From NCBI GenBank assembly GCA_947169265.1, contig CAMVPC010000008.1, positions 1 through 64,000 of the forward strand: a stretch of DNA of 64,000 nucleotides, written 5' to 3'. Of the stretch, positions 43,837-52,107 are shown piece after piece. Made by a program: the position numbers and the translations under genes. The stretch comes from an uncultured Prevotellaceae bacterium (GTDB lineage: Bacteria; Bacteroidota; Bacteroidia; Bacteroidales; Muribaculaceae). A model generated the notes under the pieces. The model ran no database searches and was not told the DNA's origin. It worked only from the letters and a program-made list of their open reading frames with translations. Position 1 is the stretch's first letter. Every line of letters begins with the position of its first letter.

Positions 43837-43967
43837 CGTGTACACATTATAATCGTGGGGAAGGCACACACCATCCCTTAACCATTAAAACGCTGATGAC
43901 CCCCGTTTTATTGCGTGGCCGGCACGCGATGTAACGTGCCGGCAGAGGCGGGCGGTGCCGTCAAGCG

Positions 43968-44555
43968 TCAGCGGCGCGTCCAGTCGCGGGCGCGCAACGC
44001 GCGTTCATCGAGCAGCGCCTCGAGCCGTTGCCAGCTGAAAGCCCACGGGTCGGTCTTGCGCTTGGGCGCGATGTCGCTGTGGCCCATCAGGTGGGAGATG
44101 TCGTAGCGGGCACACAGCTCGTTGATGAGCCGCGCCAGCTGCCGGTACTGCGCCACGGTGGGCCCGTGTCGCTTGCTGTTTATAATCTCGATGCCCAGCG
44201 AGTAGTAGTTGAGGTGAGCGATGGTGTCGCCCGGCAACACGCTCTCGCCGGCGTGCCAAGCCACGAGACTGTCGGGCGTGAGCCGGTAAATAGCGCCACG
44301 GCGGTCGATCATGTAGTGCGGCGCCACGTCGTAGCGGCGGAACTGGTCGATGCAGCCTTGCAGGTCCCAGCGGTCGCGGTCGCGCCCGGCGTAGTAGTTG
44401 GAGTGTACCACAATCATGGTGCACGTGTTGCGCACGCCCGTCGTGTCGTGTCCCCACGCGATAGTGTCACTCAAGTCCTTAATCTCGAGTCGCGCGGGCG
44501 CGGCGACGGCGGTTATCGCCACGGCCAGCAAGCACAAGGTGAGCAGTCGCCTCAT
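43968..44555 (-). CDS. N-acetylmuramoyl-L-alanine amidase (Amidase_2)
   Basis: The 195-residue exported enzyme has a signal ending AVA/APA and cleaves the lactyl-amide bond of peptidoglycan. It shows the type 2 amidase zinc site: His51 in MIVVHSNYYAG and the HSDIAPKRKTDP motif, plus YDVAPHYMIDRRGAIYRL. It overlaps the upstream LD-carboxypeptidase gene by 4 bp (ATGA), so the two are coupled and probably act on the same peptide stems in cell-wall turnover or recycling. Confidence 0.88.
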   Translation of the reverse strand: MRRLLTLCLLAVAITAVAAPARLEIKDLSDTIAWGHDTTGVRNTCTMIVVHSNYYAGRDRDRWDLQGCIDQFRRYDVAPHYMIDRRGAIYRLTPDSLVAWHAGESVLPGDTIAHLNYYSLGIEIINSKRHGPTVAQYRQLARLINELCARYDISHLMGHSDIAPKRKTDPWAFSWQRLEALLDERALRARDWTRR

Positions 44556-45538
44556 GGCACAAACTTGAGCGACACCTTGTCGTTGGTCACGTTAAGCTCC
44601 ACAGGGCATCCCACGATGAGCGGATAGTTCCAGTCCTCGTCGTGGCCCACGGGGAAATCGTAGCACACGGGAATGTTGTAGTCCTTGAGGTAGTCGTGCA
44701 CCATCTCGAGCGTCGAGGCGTATCCTCGCGAGGGCGGGCAGTCGTCATATCGTCCCACGATCACGGCCTGCACCTTGTCGAGCACGCCGCGCAAGCGCAG
44801 GTGTTGCAGCATGCGGTCGAGCTTGGCGATATTCTCGCCCACGTCCTCGATAAAGAGGATTGCGTCGTTATAGTCGAGCACCTCGGGCGCCAGGAAGTCG
44901 TAAGGCGAACCGGCCATGTCGCCAAACACGCTCATATTGCCGCCCAACAACATGCCGCGGGCCTTGCCGGGACGATTGAACTCGTGTCCCGGGACGTGGT
45001 AGGTGGGGAGCTTACCCAGCAAGATATCGCGCAGCCACAGGCTCTCGCGGTCGGTGCCGCCGGTGTCGGCAAGACGGCCACACATATTGGCGTGCAGACT
45101 CATGTGCCCGGCGCGCAGTTCGGCGCTCAGGTAGCCGGTGATGTCGCTATAGCCGATAATCCACTTGGGATACTTCGCCAGCGTGTCGACAGGAATGAGC
45201 GCCAGCACATTGGCCGCGCCGTAACCGCCACGACTGCTCAGGATGGCTTTCACACCAGGGTCGCGGAGCGCCTTGAGTAAGTCGTCGCGCCGTTGCTCGG
45301 GCGTGCCGGCAAAGGAGCGCCACTCATCGCGGGCGTGCCGGCCCACCACGGCGTTGAATCCCCATTGTTTCACGGCGGCCACACCCTTCTCGACCACGCC
45401 CGGCTTGGGCGTGCTCGAGAGCGAGAGCACGGCGATAGTGTCGCCGGGCTTGAGCGCCGGCGGCATCACGGGAGTTTTGGCTTGCATTGTCATCATTGTC
45501 ACGGCCGCCAGGGCGACCCAAAAAATTCGTTTCATCAT
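44552..45538 (-). CDS. LD-carboxypeptidase, S66 family (LdcA-like), exported
   Basis: The 328-residue S66 peptidase releases the terminal D-Ala from murein tetrapeptides. Motifs are SSRGGYGAANVL and the nucleophile Ser131 in IIGYSDITG. GMLLGGNMSVFGDMAGSP and the late Glu (FIEDVGENIAKLDRML) and His (PVGHDEDWNYPLIVG) regions complete the catalytic triad. Unlike the cytoplasmic E. coli enzyme it has a signal peptide (MMKRIFWVALAAVTMMTMQA), which puts it in the periplasm with the amidase downstream. The ATG at 45538 (or the next codon, 45535) is chosen. Confidence 0.88.
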   Translation of the reverse strand: MMKRIFWVALAAVTMMTMQAKTPVMPPALKPGDTIAVLSLSSTPKPGVVEKGVAAVKQWGFNAVVGRHARDEWRSFAGTPEQRRDDLLKALRDPGVKAILSSRGGYGAANVLALIPVDTLAKYPKWIIGYSDITGYLSAELRAGHMSLHANMCGRLADTGGTDRESLWLRDILLGKLPTYHVPGHEFNRPGKARGMLLGGNMSVFGDMAGSPYDFLAPEVLDYNDAILFIEDVGENIAKLDRMLQHLRLRGVLDKVQAVIVGRYDDCPPSRGYASTLEMVHDYLKDYNIPVCYDFPVGHDEDWNYPLIVGCPVELNVTNDKVSLKFVP

Positions 45539-45654
45539 ATTCTGTTTATTTACGTTTGGCAAGTCGCGTGCTTGCCCGTCGGTTACTTTTGGCCGCAAAA
45601 GTACCACTTTTTTCCAAAATTCCGCTCATAGCCGCAAAAAAAAGCGATACGCCA

Positions 45655-45735
45655 TCAGAGAAACAAAAATCCGGCGCACAACGCGAAGGGGAAGAGCACA
45701 AAACACAGCGCCCAAAACGAAAAGTTTTTCTTCAT
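45655..45735 (-). CDS. Candidate 26-residue hydrophobic peptide
   Basis: The frame encodes MKKNFSFWALCFVLFP followed by FALCAGFLFL, a single hydrophobic segment after a basic start, as in small membrane peptides or a bare signal peptide. A TACCTTTG box on the same strand (45766-45773) is placed to give a leader of about 25 nt. There is no clear -33 element. The only support is the frame, the composition and the box, so it is a proposal. Confidence 0.35.
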   Translation of the reverse strand: MKKNFSFWALCFVLFPFALCAGFLFL

Positions 45736-45775
45736 AGTGAACTTGAGACCTTGTGATTTCTTGCACAAAGGTAGC

Positions 45776-45801
45776 AAAATATGGAGACAAAATATGGAGA
45801 C
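45776..45801. repeat. Tandem 13-mers upstream of the tnaA promoter
   Basis: Two perfect copies of AAAATATGGAGAC lie end to end, 26 bp upstream of the tnaA -33 element. Position and exact repetition suggest an operator for a regulator of tnaA, or of the small minus-strand ORF. Confidence 0.55.
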
Positions 45802-45826
45802 AATTCAAAAATAATCCATTATTCAT

Positions 45827-45857
45827 TTTGATTTGCGCTCGGTTTGTACTACCTTTG
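45827..45857 (+). promoter_or_regulatory. Promoter of tnaA
   Basis: TTTG (45827-45830), 19 nt, TACCTTTG (45850-45857) matches the Bacteroidetes housekeeping promoter exactly. The leader is about 75 nt. No TnaC-like leader peptide with Trp was seen. Confidence 0.8.
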
Positions 45858-45937
45858 TAGGTATAAAAGCTAAAACTTATAGTTTTTACATAAACTTTCA
45901 TTTTTACCTTAAAAACCGATAAATTCTACACAAAAAA

Positions 45938-47314
45938 ATGGAAATCCCTTTTGCTGAAGCTTGGAAAATCAAGATGATTGAGCCGCTCAAGAAGAGCACT
46001 CGCGAGCAACGCGAGCAATGGCTCAAGGAAGCTCACTACAACGTGTTCATGCTCAAGGCCGAACAAGTGTATATCGATTGCCTCACCGACTCGGGCACGG
46101 GCGCCATGAGCGACCGCCAGTGGGCCGAGCTCATGCTGGGCGACGAGAGCTATGCCGGCGCCACCTCGTTCTACAAGTTCGAGGCCATGGTGCAAAAAAT
46201 CTTCGGCTTTAAGTACGTCATACCCACCCACCAGGGCCGCGCCGCCGAGAACGTGCTGTTCTCCTACCTTGTGAAAGAAGGTAACGTGATACCGGGCAAC
46301 GCCCATTTCGACACCACCAAGGGGCACATCGAGAGCCGCAAGGCGCGCGCCATCGACGTGACCTGCGACGAAGCCCGCGACACCCAGCTCGAGGTACCCT
46401 TCAAGGGCAACGTGTCGCTCGAGAAGCTCGAGAAAGTGCTCAAAGAGAACGAGGGCAACGTGCCCTTCATGGTGCTCACCATCACCAACAACACGGTGGG
46501 CGGCCAGCCCGTGTCGATGAAAAACATCCGCGAGACGAGCGAGTTGTGCCACCGCTATGGCGTTCCCGTGGTGATGGACTCGGCGCGCTTTGCCGAGAAC
46601 GCTTACTTCATCAAGATGCGTGAAGAGGGCTATGCCGACAAGACCATCAAGGAAATCGCCCGCGAGATGTACACCCACGTCGACGCCATGACGATGTCGG
46701 CCAAGAAAGATGGTGTGGTGAACATGGGCGGTTTTATCGCCACCAACAACAAGGACTGGTATGAGGGCGCCAAGCTCTATTGCATACCCTTCGAGGGCTT
46801 CATCACTTACGGCGGCTTGAACGGCCGCGATCTGAACGCGCTGGCCCAGGGTCTCGACGAGAACACAGAGTTTGACATGCTCGAGACGCGCATCCACCAG
46901 GTGCAATACCTGGCCGGCCTGCTCGACGAGTACGGCATTCCTTACCAGCGTCCCGTGGGCGGCCACGCCCTGTTTATCGACGCCGACAAGGTGCTGTGCA
47001 ACGTGCCCAAAGAGGAATTCCCGGCCCAGACGCTCACCTGCGAACTTTACCTCGAAGCGGGCATCCGTGGCTGCGAGATTGGCTACATCCTGGCCGACCG
47101 CGACCCTGTCACGCGCGAGAACCGCTTTGGCGGCCTCGACCTGCTGCGCCTGTGCATCGCGCGCCGCGTGTACACCGACAACCACATGAAGGTTATCGCC
47201 GCCGCGCTCAAGAACGTGTACGACCGCCGCGACAGCATCACGCGCGGCGTGGCCATCGAGTGGGAAGCGCCGCTCATGCGCCACTTCACCGTACAGCTTC
47301 GCCGCCTGCAGTAA
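45938..47314 (+). CDS. tnaA: Tryptophanase
   Basis: The 458-residue PLP enzyme cleaves tryptophan to indole, pyruvate and ammonia. It carries the beta-eliminating lyase features: LTDSGTGAMSDRQWAELMLGD, IPTHQGRAAENVLF, and the PLP-binding Lys257 in MSAKKDGVVNMGG. VVMDSARFAENAYFIK is the tryptophanase form; tyrosine phenol-lyases have a Cys-containing variant (DATRCVENA). There is no tnaB permease or leader-peptide gene beside it. It stands alone between its promoter and a good terminator. Indole output would be a signal to host and community. Confidence 0.9.
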   Translation: MEIPFAEAWKIKMIEPLKKSTREQREQWLKEAHYNVFMLKAEQVYIDCLTDSGTGAMSDRQWAELMLGDESYAGATSFYKFEAMVQKIFGFKYVIPTHQGRAAENVLFSYLVKEGNVIPGNAHFDTTKGHIESRKARAIDVTCDEARDTQLEVPFKGNVSLEKLEKVLKENEGNVPFMVLTITNNTVGGQPVSMKNIRETSELCHRYGVPVVMDSARFAENAYFIKMREEGYADKTIKEIAREMYTHVDAMTMSAKKDGVVNMGGFIATNNKDWYEGAKLYCIPFEGFITYGGLNGRDLNALAQGLDENTEFDMLETRIHQVQYLAGLLDEYGIPYQRPVGGHALFIDADKVLCNVPKEEFPAQTLTCELYLEAGIRGCEIGYILADRDPVTRENRFGGLDLLRLCIARRVYTDNHMKVIAAALKNVYDRRDSITRGVAIEWEAPLMRHFTVQLRRLQ

Positions 47315-47331
47315 TCTCCCGCAACGATATT

Positions 47332-47367
47332 AAAGGAGTCCCTTTTTTCAAGTGGACTCCTTTTTTT
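47332..47367 (+). terminator. Intrinsic terminator of tnaA
   Basis: AAAGGAGTCC (47332-47341) pairs with GGACTCCTTT (47354-47363) across a 12-nt loop and is followed by a T-run. Confidence 0.85.
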
Positions 47368-47441
47368 AGACCTCTAAATAAGAATTGCCGCCGCAAAGCC
47401 CTCGCAGGCCCGCGGCGGCAATATCTGTTGAGATACTGCGG

Positions 47442-49922
47442 TTATTTGACCACCAATTTGGCCGAGTGGCTACCGTCGGTGACGATGTAGATACCGGCGG
47501 GCAGTGCCACCATGCGCGAGCCGTTGACCTTGGCTTTAGCCATGCGCTTGGCCTCGAGGTTGTAGATTTCGAGCGTAGTGGCGCGCTTTGTCGTGAGCAG
47601 AATGGCGTTCTTGACGGGCACGGCGTCCCAGTCGTTGGTGCTGCCGGCGATGCTTTCCACTACATTGGTCTTGATGCGGGCGTCGGTGATGGTGACGTCG
47701 TCAATGTTGAGGCGGTTGCCTGCGGTTTGCTCAATCTTGAAGCGGATGTCGCCCTTCACATCGAGGTCGGCACCGTAGATGTTGCTCTCGGCCATAGCGG
47801 CGCGGGCCGGGGCGTTTGAAGCGTTGGTTGCGCCCACGGTGAACGTTTGGAGCGTCGTCCAGGTGCCGCCCTTGTCGGTAGAATAGCTCACCACGACGGT
47901 AGCCGCGACGTCGCTGCCGAAAGGCTTGGCATAGAACGAGAAATGGCTGGCGCCACCCGGGTTATCCTCGAGCATGGTGATGGAACCGTTGCCGCCCGAC
48001 GAGTTGACGCGCATACGCACGCTTTGCGCGCCGTTGAAGCTGTCGCTGCCTTGGCCCCACACGCCGGCGTTGCTGAAGGCCCACTGGTAGGCGTCGCCTT
48101 GCTTGCTGGTGCCGTTGTTCCAATAGCCGCCCGAGGCGATAGCCTCAAAGCCCTCGACAGTGGTGCTGGGCGTGCCGGCAGGGTCGATGACGTAGCCTGT
48201 GATTTCCTCGTCGGCGCCGTCGAGCGTGGGCGTGCTGGCGCTCAGTATACCATCAAACTCGCCTTCGCGGTCGGTGCTCTTGATGCGCACATAGAAGGTT
48301 TCGCCGTCGGGGTCGATGGCGAGGCTTTGCGCCCATTCGCGCTTGTTGAGCGAGAGCTCGAAGTTGCCGGTCACGTTCAGGGTGATGGTTTCATCCACAT
48401 ACTCGGTATAGACCTCACCCTCGAGGATGGGCGATGCGCCGTTGAGGGCCGCGGTGATGGTGAAGTCCTCCATAGTCTGGATGGAGAGGATGCGGTCGGG
48501 TTCGAGCGTGGTCACCTCCACGGCATTCGAGATGAGCTGGTCGCTCGAGAGCTGGTAATAATAGGTGGTGCCTGGGTTGAGGCCTGACACGAGATAGCGT
48601 CCGGTCGAGGCCGTTACGTCCTTGGGGTAGCCGGCGACGCTGGTGCGGCCGTCATCCTCGAGCACGTCGAGCGAATAAGTGGCGGCGTCGCCCATCGGCG
48701 TCCAGTTGGCCTGGAACGACGTGGTGGTGATTTGGGTGGCGGCAAGAGCCGGGATGCCCGTCACGGTGAGTGCGCGCAACGTCACGGTCACGCTGGCCTC
48801 GCCACTGGCGATGGTGAGCGTGCCGGCGCTTTGCTGCGCGGTACTCGGCGCGGTGAAGGTCACGGCAAGGGAAGTGCCGGTGTTCACAGCGCTTGCCGTG
48901 AGCGTCGTGGTGGCGCACGCGAAGCCGGTACCGGTCACGCTCACGGTCAAGTTTTGGGTCAAGTCGGTGCCCTTAACGGTCAACGTTTGGGTCGACGTGG
49001 TATTGCGTGCCACGGTGCCAAAGTCGACAATGGTGCCGGTGCCGGGCGAGACGATGGTGGGATTAGGCTCGGCCGAGCCGCTGGCGCTCCACGCCTGGTC
49101 TTTCTTGTTGCCCCAGATGTATTCGGCCAGCTCGGGATGGTCGATGAATGGGTTGCGGTTGCCTTGCTTGCCGTTGTACATGGCGTCGTTGCGGTTGATT
49201 TCCTTTTGGCTCACGGGGTCCTTGCGGTTCCACTCGAGCAACATATTCAGCGCCCAGGTGGTGAACACGGGGTAGCTGTTGCCGGCCATCATGGCGGAGC
49301 CTTCGCCCTTAGTCCATCCCGAAATCACGTTGTTATAAGAAGCCGCGAGTCCAAAGTAAGTGCGCGCGAAGTCGCCCTTGTACTCGTCGTCGGGCTCAAA
49401 CACGATGCCGGTGTAGCCCGGATAGGTGCACGTGCCCTTCTTGCCCAGCGGGCGGTTGGTGCCGTTAGTGGGCAAATAGGTGCCGTTAGTACATTCGCCA
49501 AAGGGGTAGTTACTGCGCTGGTTATTCACAAATCCGTCGGTGGGATACAGGTGGAACAAGTCGCTGTACTGGTCGGCCTTGCCGCCTCCCCACCAGCTCT
49601 TGGGGAAGGAGTGCTCGCGGTTGACACAGTCTCCCACGGCGCTATAGTTGCCGCAGTGCTTTTGTCCGAGTGGGAACTTGGTGGTGGCATACATGTCCCA
49701 GTAGTACTTGCCATCGGTGGTCACGTCGGTGGTTTTGTATTCTTCCCAAAGCCCGTCGTAGCCCACGTTGGTGTGGCTGTGCACAATGTCGTAGAGTGCG
49801 CTTAGCAGCGCTTGTTTGTTCTTTCCTTCGGCCCGATTGTAGTATCCGCTCGGGGCGGCCGCATTGAGGCCGAAAGCGGTCACCGCCGCGATTGCGACGG
49901 CAAAAAACACTTTAAGTTTCAT
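47442..49922 (-). CDS. Secreted endonuclease I with T9SS sorting domain
   Basis: The 826-residue exported nuclease has a signal ending near LNAA/APS. The EndA/endonuclease I domain (about 25-290) carries the catalytic His104 in CVNREHSFPKSWWGGGKADQ and YSDLFHLYPTDGFVNNQRSN. Abnormal-spindle- or Ig-like and FN3-type domains follow (about 300-480; FQANWTPMGDAATYSLDVL is FN3), then a jelly-roll-like region (about 590-740). The end, TTLEIYNLEAKRMAKAKVNG, then SRMVALPAGIYIVTDGSHSA, KLVVK, is a clear T9SS type A sorting domain. It likely degrades extracellular DNA or RNA for nutrient recovery, exported by the system that PorW and PorE serve. Confidence 0.9.
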   Translation of the reverse strand: MKLKVFFAVAIAAVTAFGLNAAAPSGYYNRAEGKNKQALLSALYDIVHSHTNVGYDGLWEEYKTTDVTTDGKYYWDMYATTKFPLGQKHCGNYSAVGDCVNREHSFPKSWWGGGKADQYSDLFHLYPTDGFVNNQRSNYPFGECTNGTYLPTNGTNRPLGKKGTCTYPGYTGIVFEPDDEYKGDFARTYFGLAASYNNVISGWTKGEGSAMMAGNSYPVFTTWALNMLLEWNRKDPVSQKEINRNDAMYNGKQGNRNPFIDHPELAEYIWGNKKDQAWSASGSAEPNPTIVSPGTGTIVDFGTVARNTTSTQTLTVKGTDLTQNLTVSVTGTGFACATTTLTASAVNTGTSLAVTFTAPSTAQQSAGTLTIASGEASVTVTLRALTVTGIPALAATQITTTSFQANWTPMGDAATYSLDVLEDDGRTSVAGYPKDVTASTGRYLVSGLNPGTTYYYQLSSDQLISNAVEVTTLEPDRILSIQTMEDFTITAALNGASPILEGEVYTEYVDETITLNVTGNFELSLNKREWAQSLAIDPDGETFYVRIKSTDREGEFDGILSASTPTLDGADEEITGYVIDPAGTPSTTVEGFEAIASGGYWNNGTSKQGDAYQWAFSNAGVWGQGSDSFNGAQSVRMRVNSSGGNGSITMLEDNPGGASHFSFYAKPFGSDVAATVVVSYSTDKGGTWTTLQTFTVGATNASNAPARAAMAESNIYGADLDVKGDIRFKIEQTAGNRLNIDDVTITDARIKTNVVESIAGSTNDWDAVPVKNAILLTTKRATTLEIYNLEAKRMAKAKVNGSRMVALPAGIYIVTDGSHSAKLVVK

Positions 49923-49958
49923 GTTAAGGTTTTTAAACTATACTTTATTGGTTATTTA

Positions 49959-51032
49959 TTATTTGTTGGTTTTCTTGCTGTTGTCTTTCGCCTTGCCATC
50001 TTTCACGCGGCCGGCGAGTTGCCCGCATGCGGCGGCGATGTCCTCGCCGCGGCTGCGGCGAATGGTGCAGGTGATGCCCCTGGCGTTGAGGTAATCGCGG
50101 AAGTAGGCCATGCGCTCGTCGCTCGACGTGCGCAGCTTGGGCACTTCGGGTACATAGTGGTAGCGTATAAGGTTCACGCGCACGTGGCTATTGGGGAGGA
50201 GTTCCCTCAACTGCTCGGCGTGGCGGATGTCATCGTTGAACCAGTTCCACATGATATATTCCACCGAGAGGCGTCGCTGGTGGGCGAAGTCGTACTTGCC
50301 GAGCATTTCCATCACGTCCTTGATGGGATAGACGCGCTCGATGGGCATCATCTGGCCGCGCTCGTCGGCGTTGGCGTCGTGCACGCTCACGGCGATGTGC
50401 ACGCTGGTTTGCTCAGCGAGAATCTTGAGGGCGGGCTTGAGTCCCACGGTGCTCACGGTGATGCGCTTGGGGCTCCATGCCAGTCCCCAGTCGGCGGTGA
50501 GGATATCGATGACGCGCAGCACATTGTCGAGGTTGTCGAGGGGCTCGCCCATGCCCATGAACACGACGTTGGTGAGTTGCTCGCTCTCGGGTACGCTGAG
50601 CACCTGGTTGATGATTTGATGGGCCGTGAGGTTGCCGTGGAAGCCCTGGCGTCCCGTCATGCAAAAGTAGCAGTTCATGCGGCAGCCCTTTTGCGAGCTG
50701 ATGCACAGCGTGGCGCGGTCGTCCTCGGGGATGAAGACGCTCTCCACCGCCTTGTCGTCGCCGGCGTCGAAGAGATACTTGACGGTGCCGTCCTCGCTGG
50801 TGGCGGCCTGCGACGGACCGTAGAGGCCCACGCAGTATTCCGCGGCGAGCTTGTCGCGGTTGGCCCGCGAAATGTTTGTCATCTCGTCGAAGGAGGCGAC
50901 GCGCTTGCCATAAATCCATCCGGCTAATTGCTTGGCCACGAAACGCGGCATGCCCAGCTTGGCGGTCACGCCCTGCAGGTCGTTGAGCGTCATGCCTGCC
51001 AGCGGCTTAAGGTTGGTTTTGATTTGTTCCAT
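49959..51032 (-). CDS. rlmN: 23S rRNA (A2503)/tRNA (A37) C2-methyltransferase RlmN
   Basis: The 357-residue radical-SAM enzyme has the CxxxCxxC cluster site CRMNCYFC (Cys117, Cys121, Cys124) and FMGMGEPLDNLDNVLR. The C-terminal Cys in EDIAAACGQLAG forms the methyl-carrying/adduct residue of the RlmN mechanism. Length and order fit the family. The Lys/Asp-rich end (VKDGKAKDNSKKTNK) is a small extension. It is transcribed alone on the minus strand. Confidence 0.94.
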   Translation of the reverse strand: MEQIKTNLKPLAGMTLNDLQGVTAKLGMPRFVAKQLAGWIYGKRVASFDEMTNISRANRDKLAAEYCVGLYGPSQAATSEDGTVKYLFDAGDDKAVESVFIPEDDRATLCISSQKGCRMNCYFCMTGRQGFHGNLTAHQIINQVLSVPESEQLTNVVFMGMGEPLDNLDNVLRVIDILTADWGLAWSPKRITVSTVGLKPALKILAEQTSVHIAVSVHDANADERGQMMPIERVYPIKDVMEMLGKYDFAHQRRLSVEYIMWNWFNDDIRHAEQLRELLPNSHVRVNLIRYHYVPEVPKLRTSSDERMAYFRDYLNARGITCTIRRSRGEDIAAACGQLAGRVKDGKAKDNSKKTNK

Positions 51033-51459
51033 TATTATCGCTATATTATTGTTGTAGATTTCCTGTAGTTTTCAGTAAAGCCTGCAAAGTTAACGCCAAT
51101 AGTGCAAATAACCAAAATTTAACCCAAAAATCAGCAGAATCAGCAGTTTGACTGCGCCGTTCCTGAATTGGGTTGACTCGATTTTGTAATATAACTATGT
51201 TAGGTAGACTCAATCTCTGTGGAGAGTTGACTTGTCGATAAACAAGTATTAGCCCCGTCAGGGGCGACAAAAGCACACCCAATGAGCACTGTCCAAATTG
51301 TGTCGCCCCGAATGGGGCTAATATCCGGGTGGGGGTATGACGGTCACAGGGGTTTCGCGCTGTCGCGCTGCACCCCTGCCTACTATCTGTCGCCCCTGTC
51401 GGGGCTTATCAGCCACAACAACACAACGCCTTGTGAGCCTTTATCACGCATCATCTTTC
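51033..51459. repeat. Second REP-like family, several hairpins
   Basis: Three related hairpins of the type TTAGCCCC-nnnn-GGGGCGACA are found at 51250-51269 (forward), 51301-51320 (reversed) and about 51388-51408. Between them is a nested hairpin (CAGGGGT...ACCCCTG with an inner CGCG/CGCG pair, about 51347-51378). The sequence differs from the family near 31 kb, and no transposase lies next to it. The rest of the gap (51046-51240) shows nothing I can assign. Confidence 0.7.
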
Positions 51460-51840
51460 TCAACGACGGAATGAGGTCGCCTCCGGTGACAACTGTCCAT
51501 TCGCTTGATACCCCCAGTGAAGCTCCTTCGACGTGTACTTGAGGGGCTGGATGCCCTCGGCCGAGGGCTGACATGCTCCGGCGATGGGCATTCCGTAGGG
51601 GTAGTAGTCGTCAATACGGTCATACACACGCTCCTGGCTATTGCCCTGGTGAAGGTGCCTCGTCAACCCCATCCTTAAGAGCGACGTGATGTTGGCATTG
51701 AGGTCGTACCCGAAGGCGGCGCTATAGTCGGGCGTGCCATCGGGGTAAGTCTTCGGCTCACCGGTGACCGTGTCGCGCGCCACGAAACGGGCCACGACCA
51801 ACCGGTCGAGATTGTTATATTCAAATTCGTAACAATTCAT
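51460..51840 (-). pseudogene. Remnant of an RHS-repeat gene
   Basis: The 126-codon frame encodes two pieces of an RHS/YD-repeat protein joined by a deletion. An early part has YEFEYNNLDRLVVARF ... AAFGYDLNANITSLLRMGL. The core-end part has YYPYGMPIAGACQPSAEGIQPLKY and TSKELHWGYQANGQ. The repeats that should lie between, the rest of the core and the toxic tip are absent. There is no upstream gene or signal. It lies beside the REP-like block at 51.0-51.5 kb, which may have caused or followed the decay. Intact RHS genes encode polymorphic toxins or large surface proteins. Confidence 0.75.
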
Positions 51841-52074
51841 GTCGCCTTGCGTGCCATGCCTCCAGTCAATCCGTTTTAAATTACCGTTATAATAATCAAC
51901 GGAAAAAGGGTCGTTACAGTATCATTATAGTGCAAAAACTGCTCAAAATTATTTCCATTTTTTTGAAAAACGATCATTAGGCGATGGCGAGTTGAACCTG
52001 CCGTTGATGGTGGGTTATGAATGGGAAAGTTATTAAAAAACGCTAAATTGCGTGGTTTTGTGGCAAGGAATGAC

Positions 52075-52082
52075 TAACTTTG
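52075..52082 (+). promoter_or_regulatory. Candidate -7 box for the porin-like gene operon
   Basis: TAACTTTG fits the -7 consensus 26 nt before the ATG. The nearest TTTG (52057-52060) is only 14 nt away, so the -33 element is unclear. Confidence 0.4.
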
Positions 52083-52107
52083 CAAATTGTGTGTTAAGAC
52101 AACAACG

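Larger units (their letters stand above)
45539..45937. other. Regulatory intergenic region before tnaA
   Basis: The region holds a bidirectional pair of -7-like boxes, TACTTTTG-GCCG-CAAAAGTA (45584-45603), close to the S66 gene start. It also holds a candidate 26-residue ORF on the minus strand, a minus-strand TACCTTTG box (45766-45773), two tandem 13-mers AAAATATGGAGAC (45776-45801) and the tnaA promoter. Confidence 0.7.

Noticed and set aside
45938..47314. Tyrosine phenol-lyase
   Set aside because: The segment VVMDSARFAENAYFIK follows tryptophanase, while tyrosine phenol-lyases have a Cys-containing variant there.
51282..51542. Plus-strand frame of 86 codons in the REP cluster
   Set aside because: It covers hairpin repeats and the antisense of the rhs remnant, with no family resemblance.
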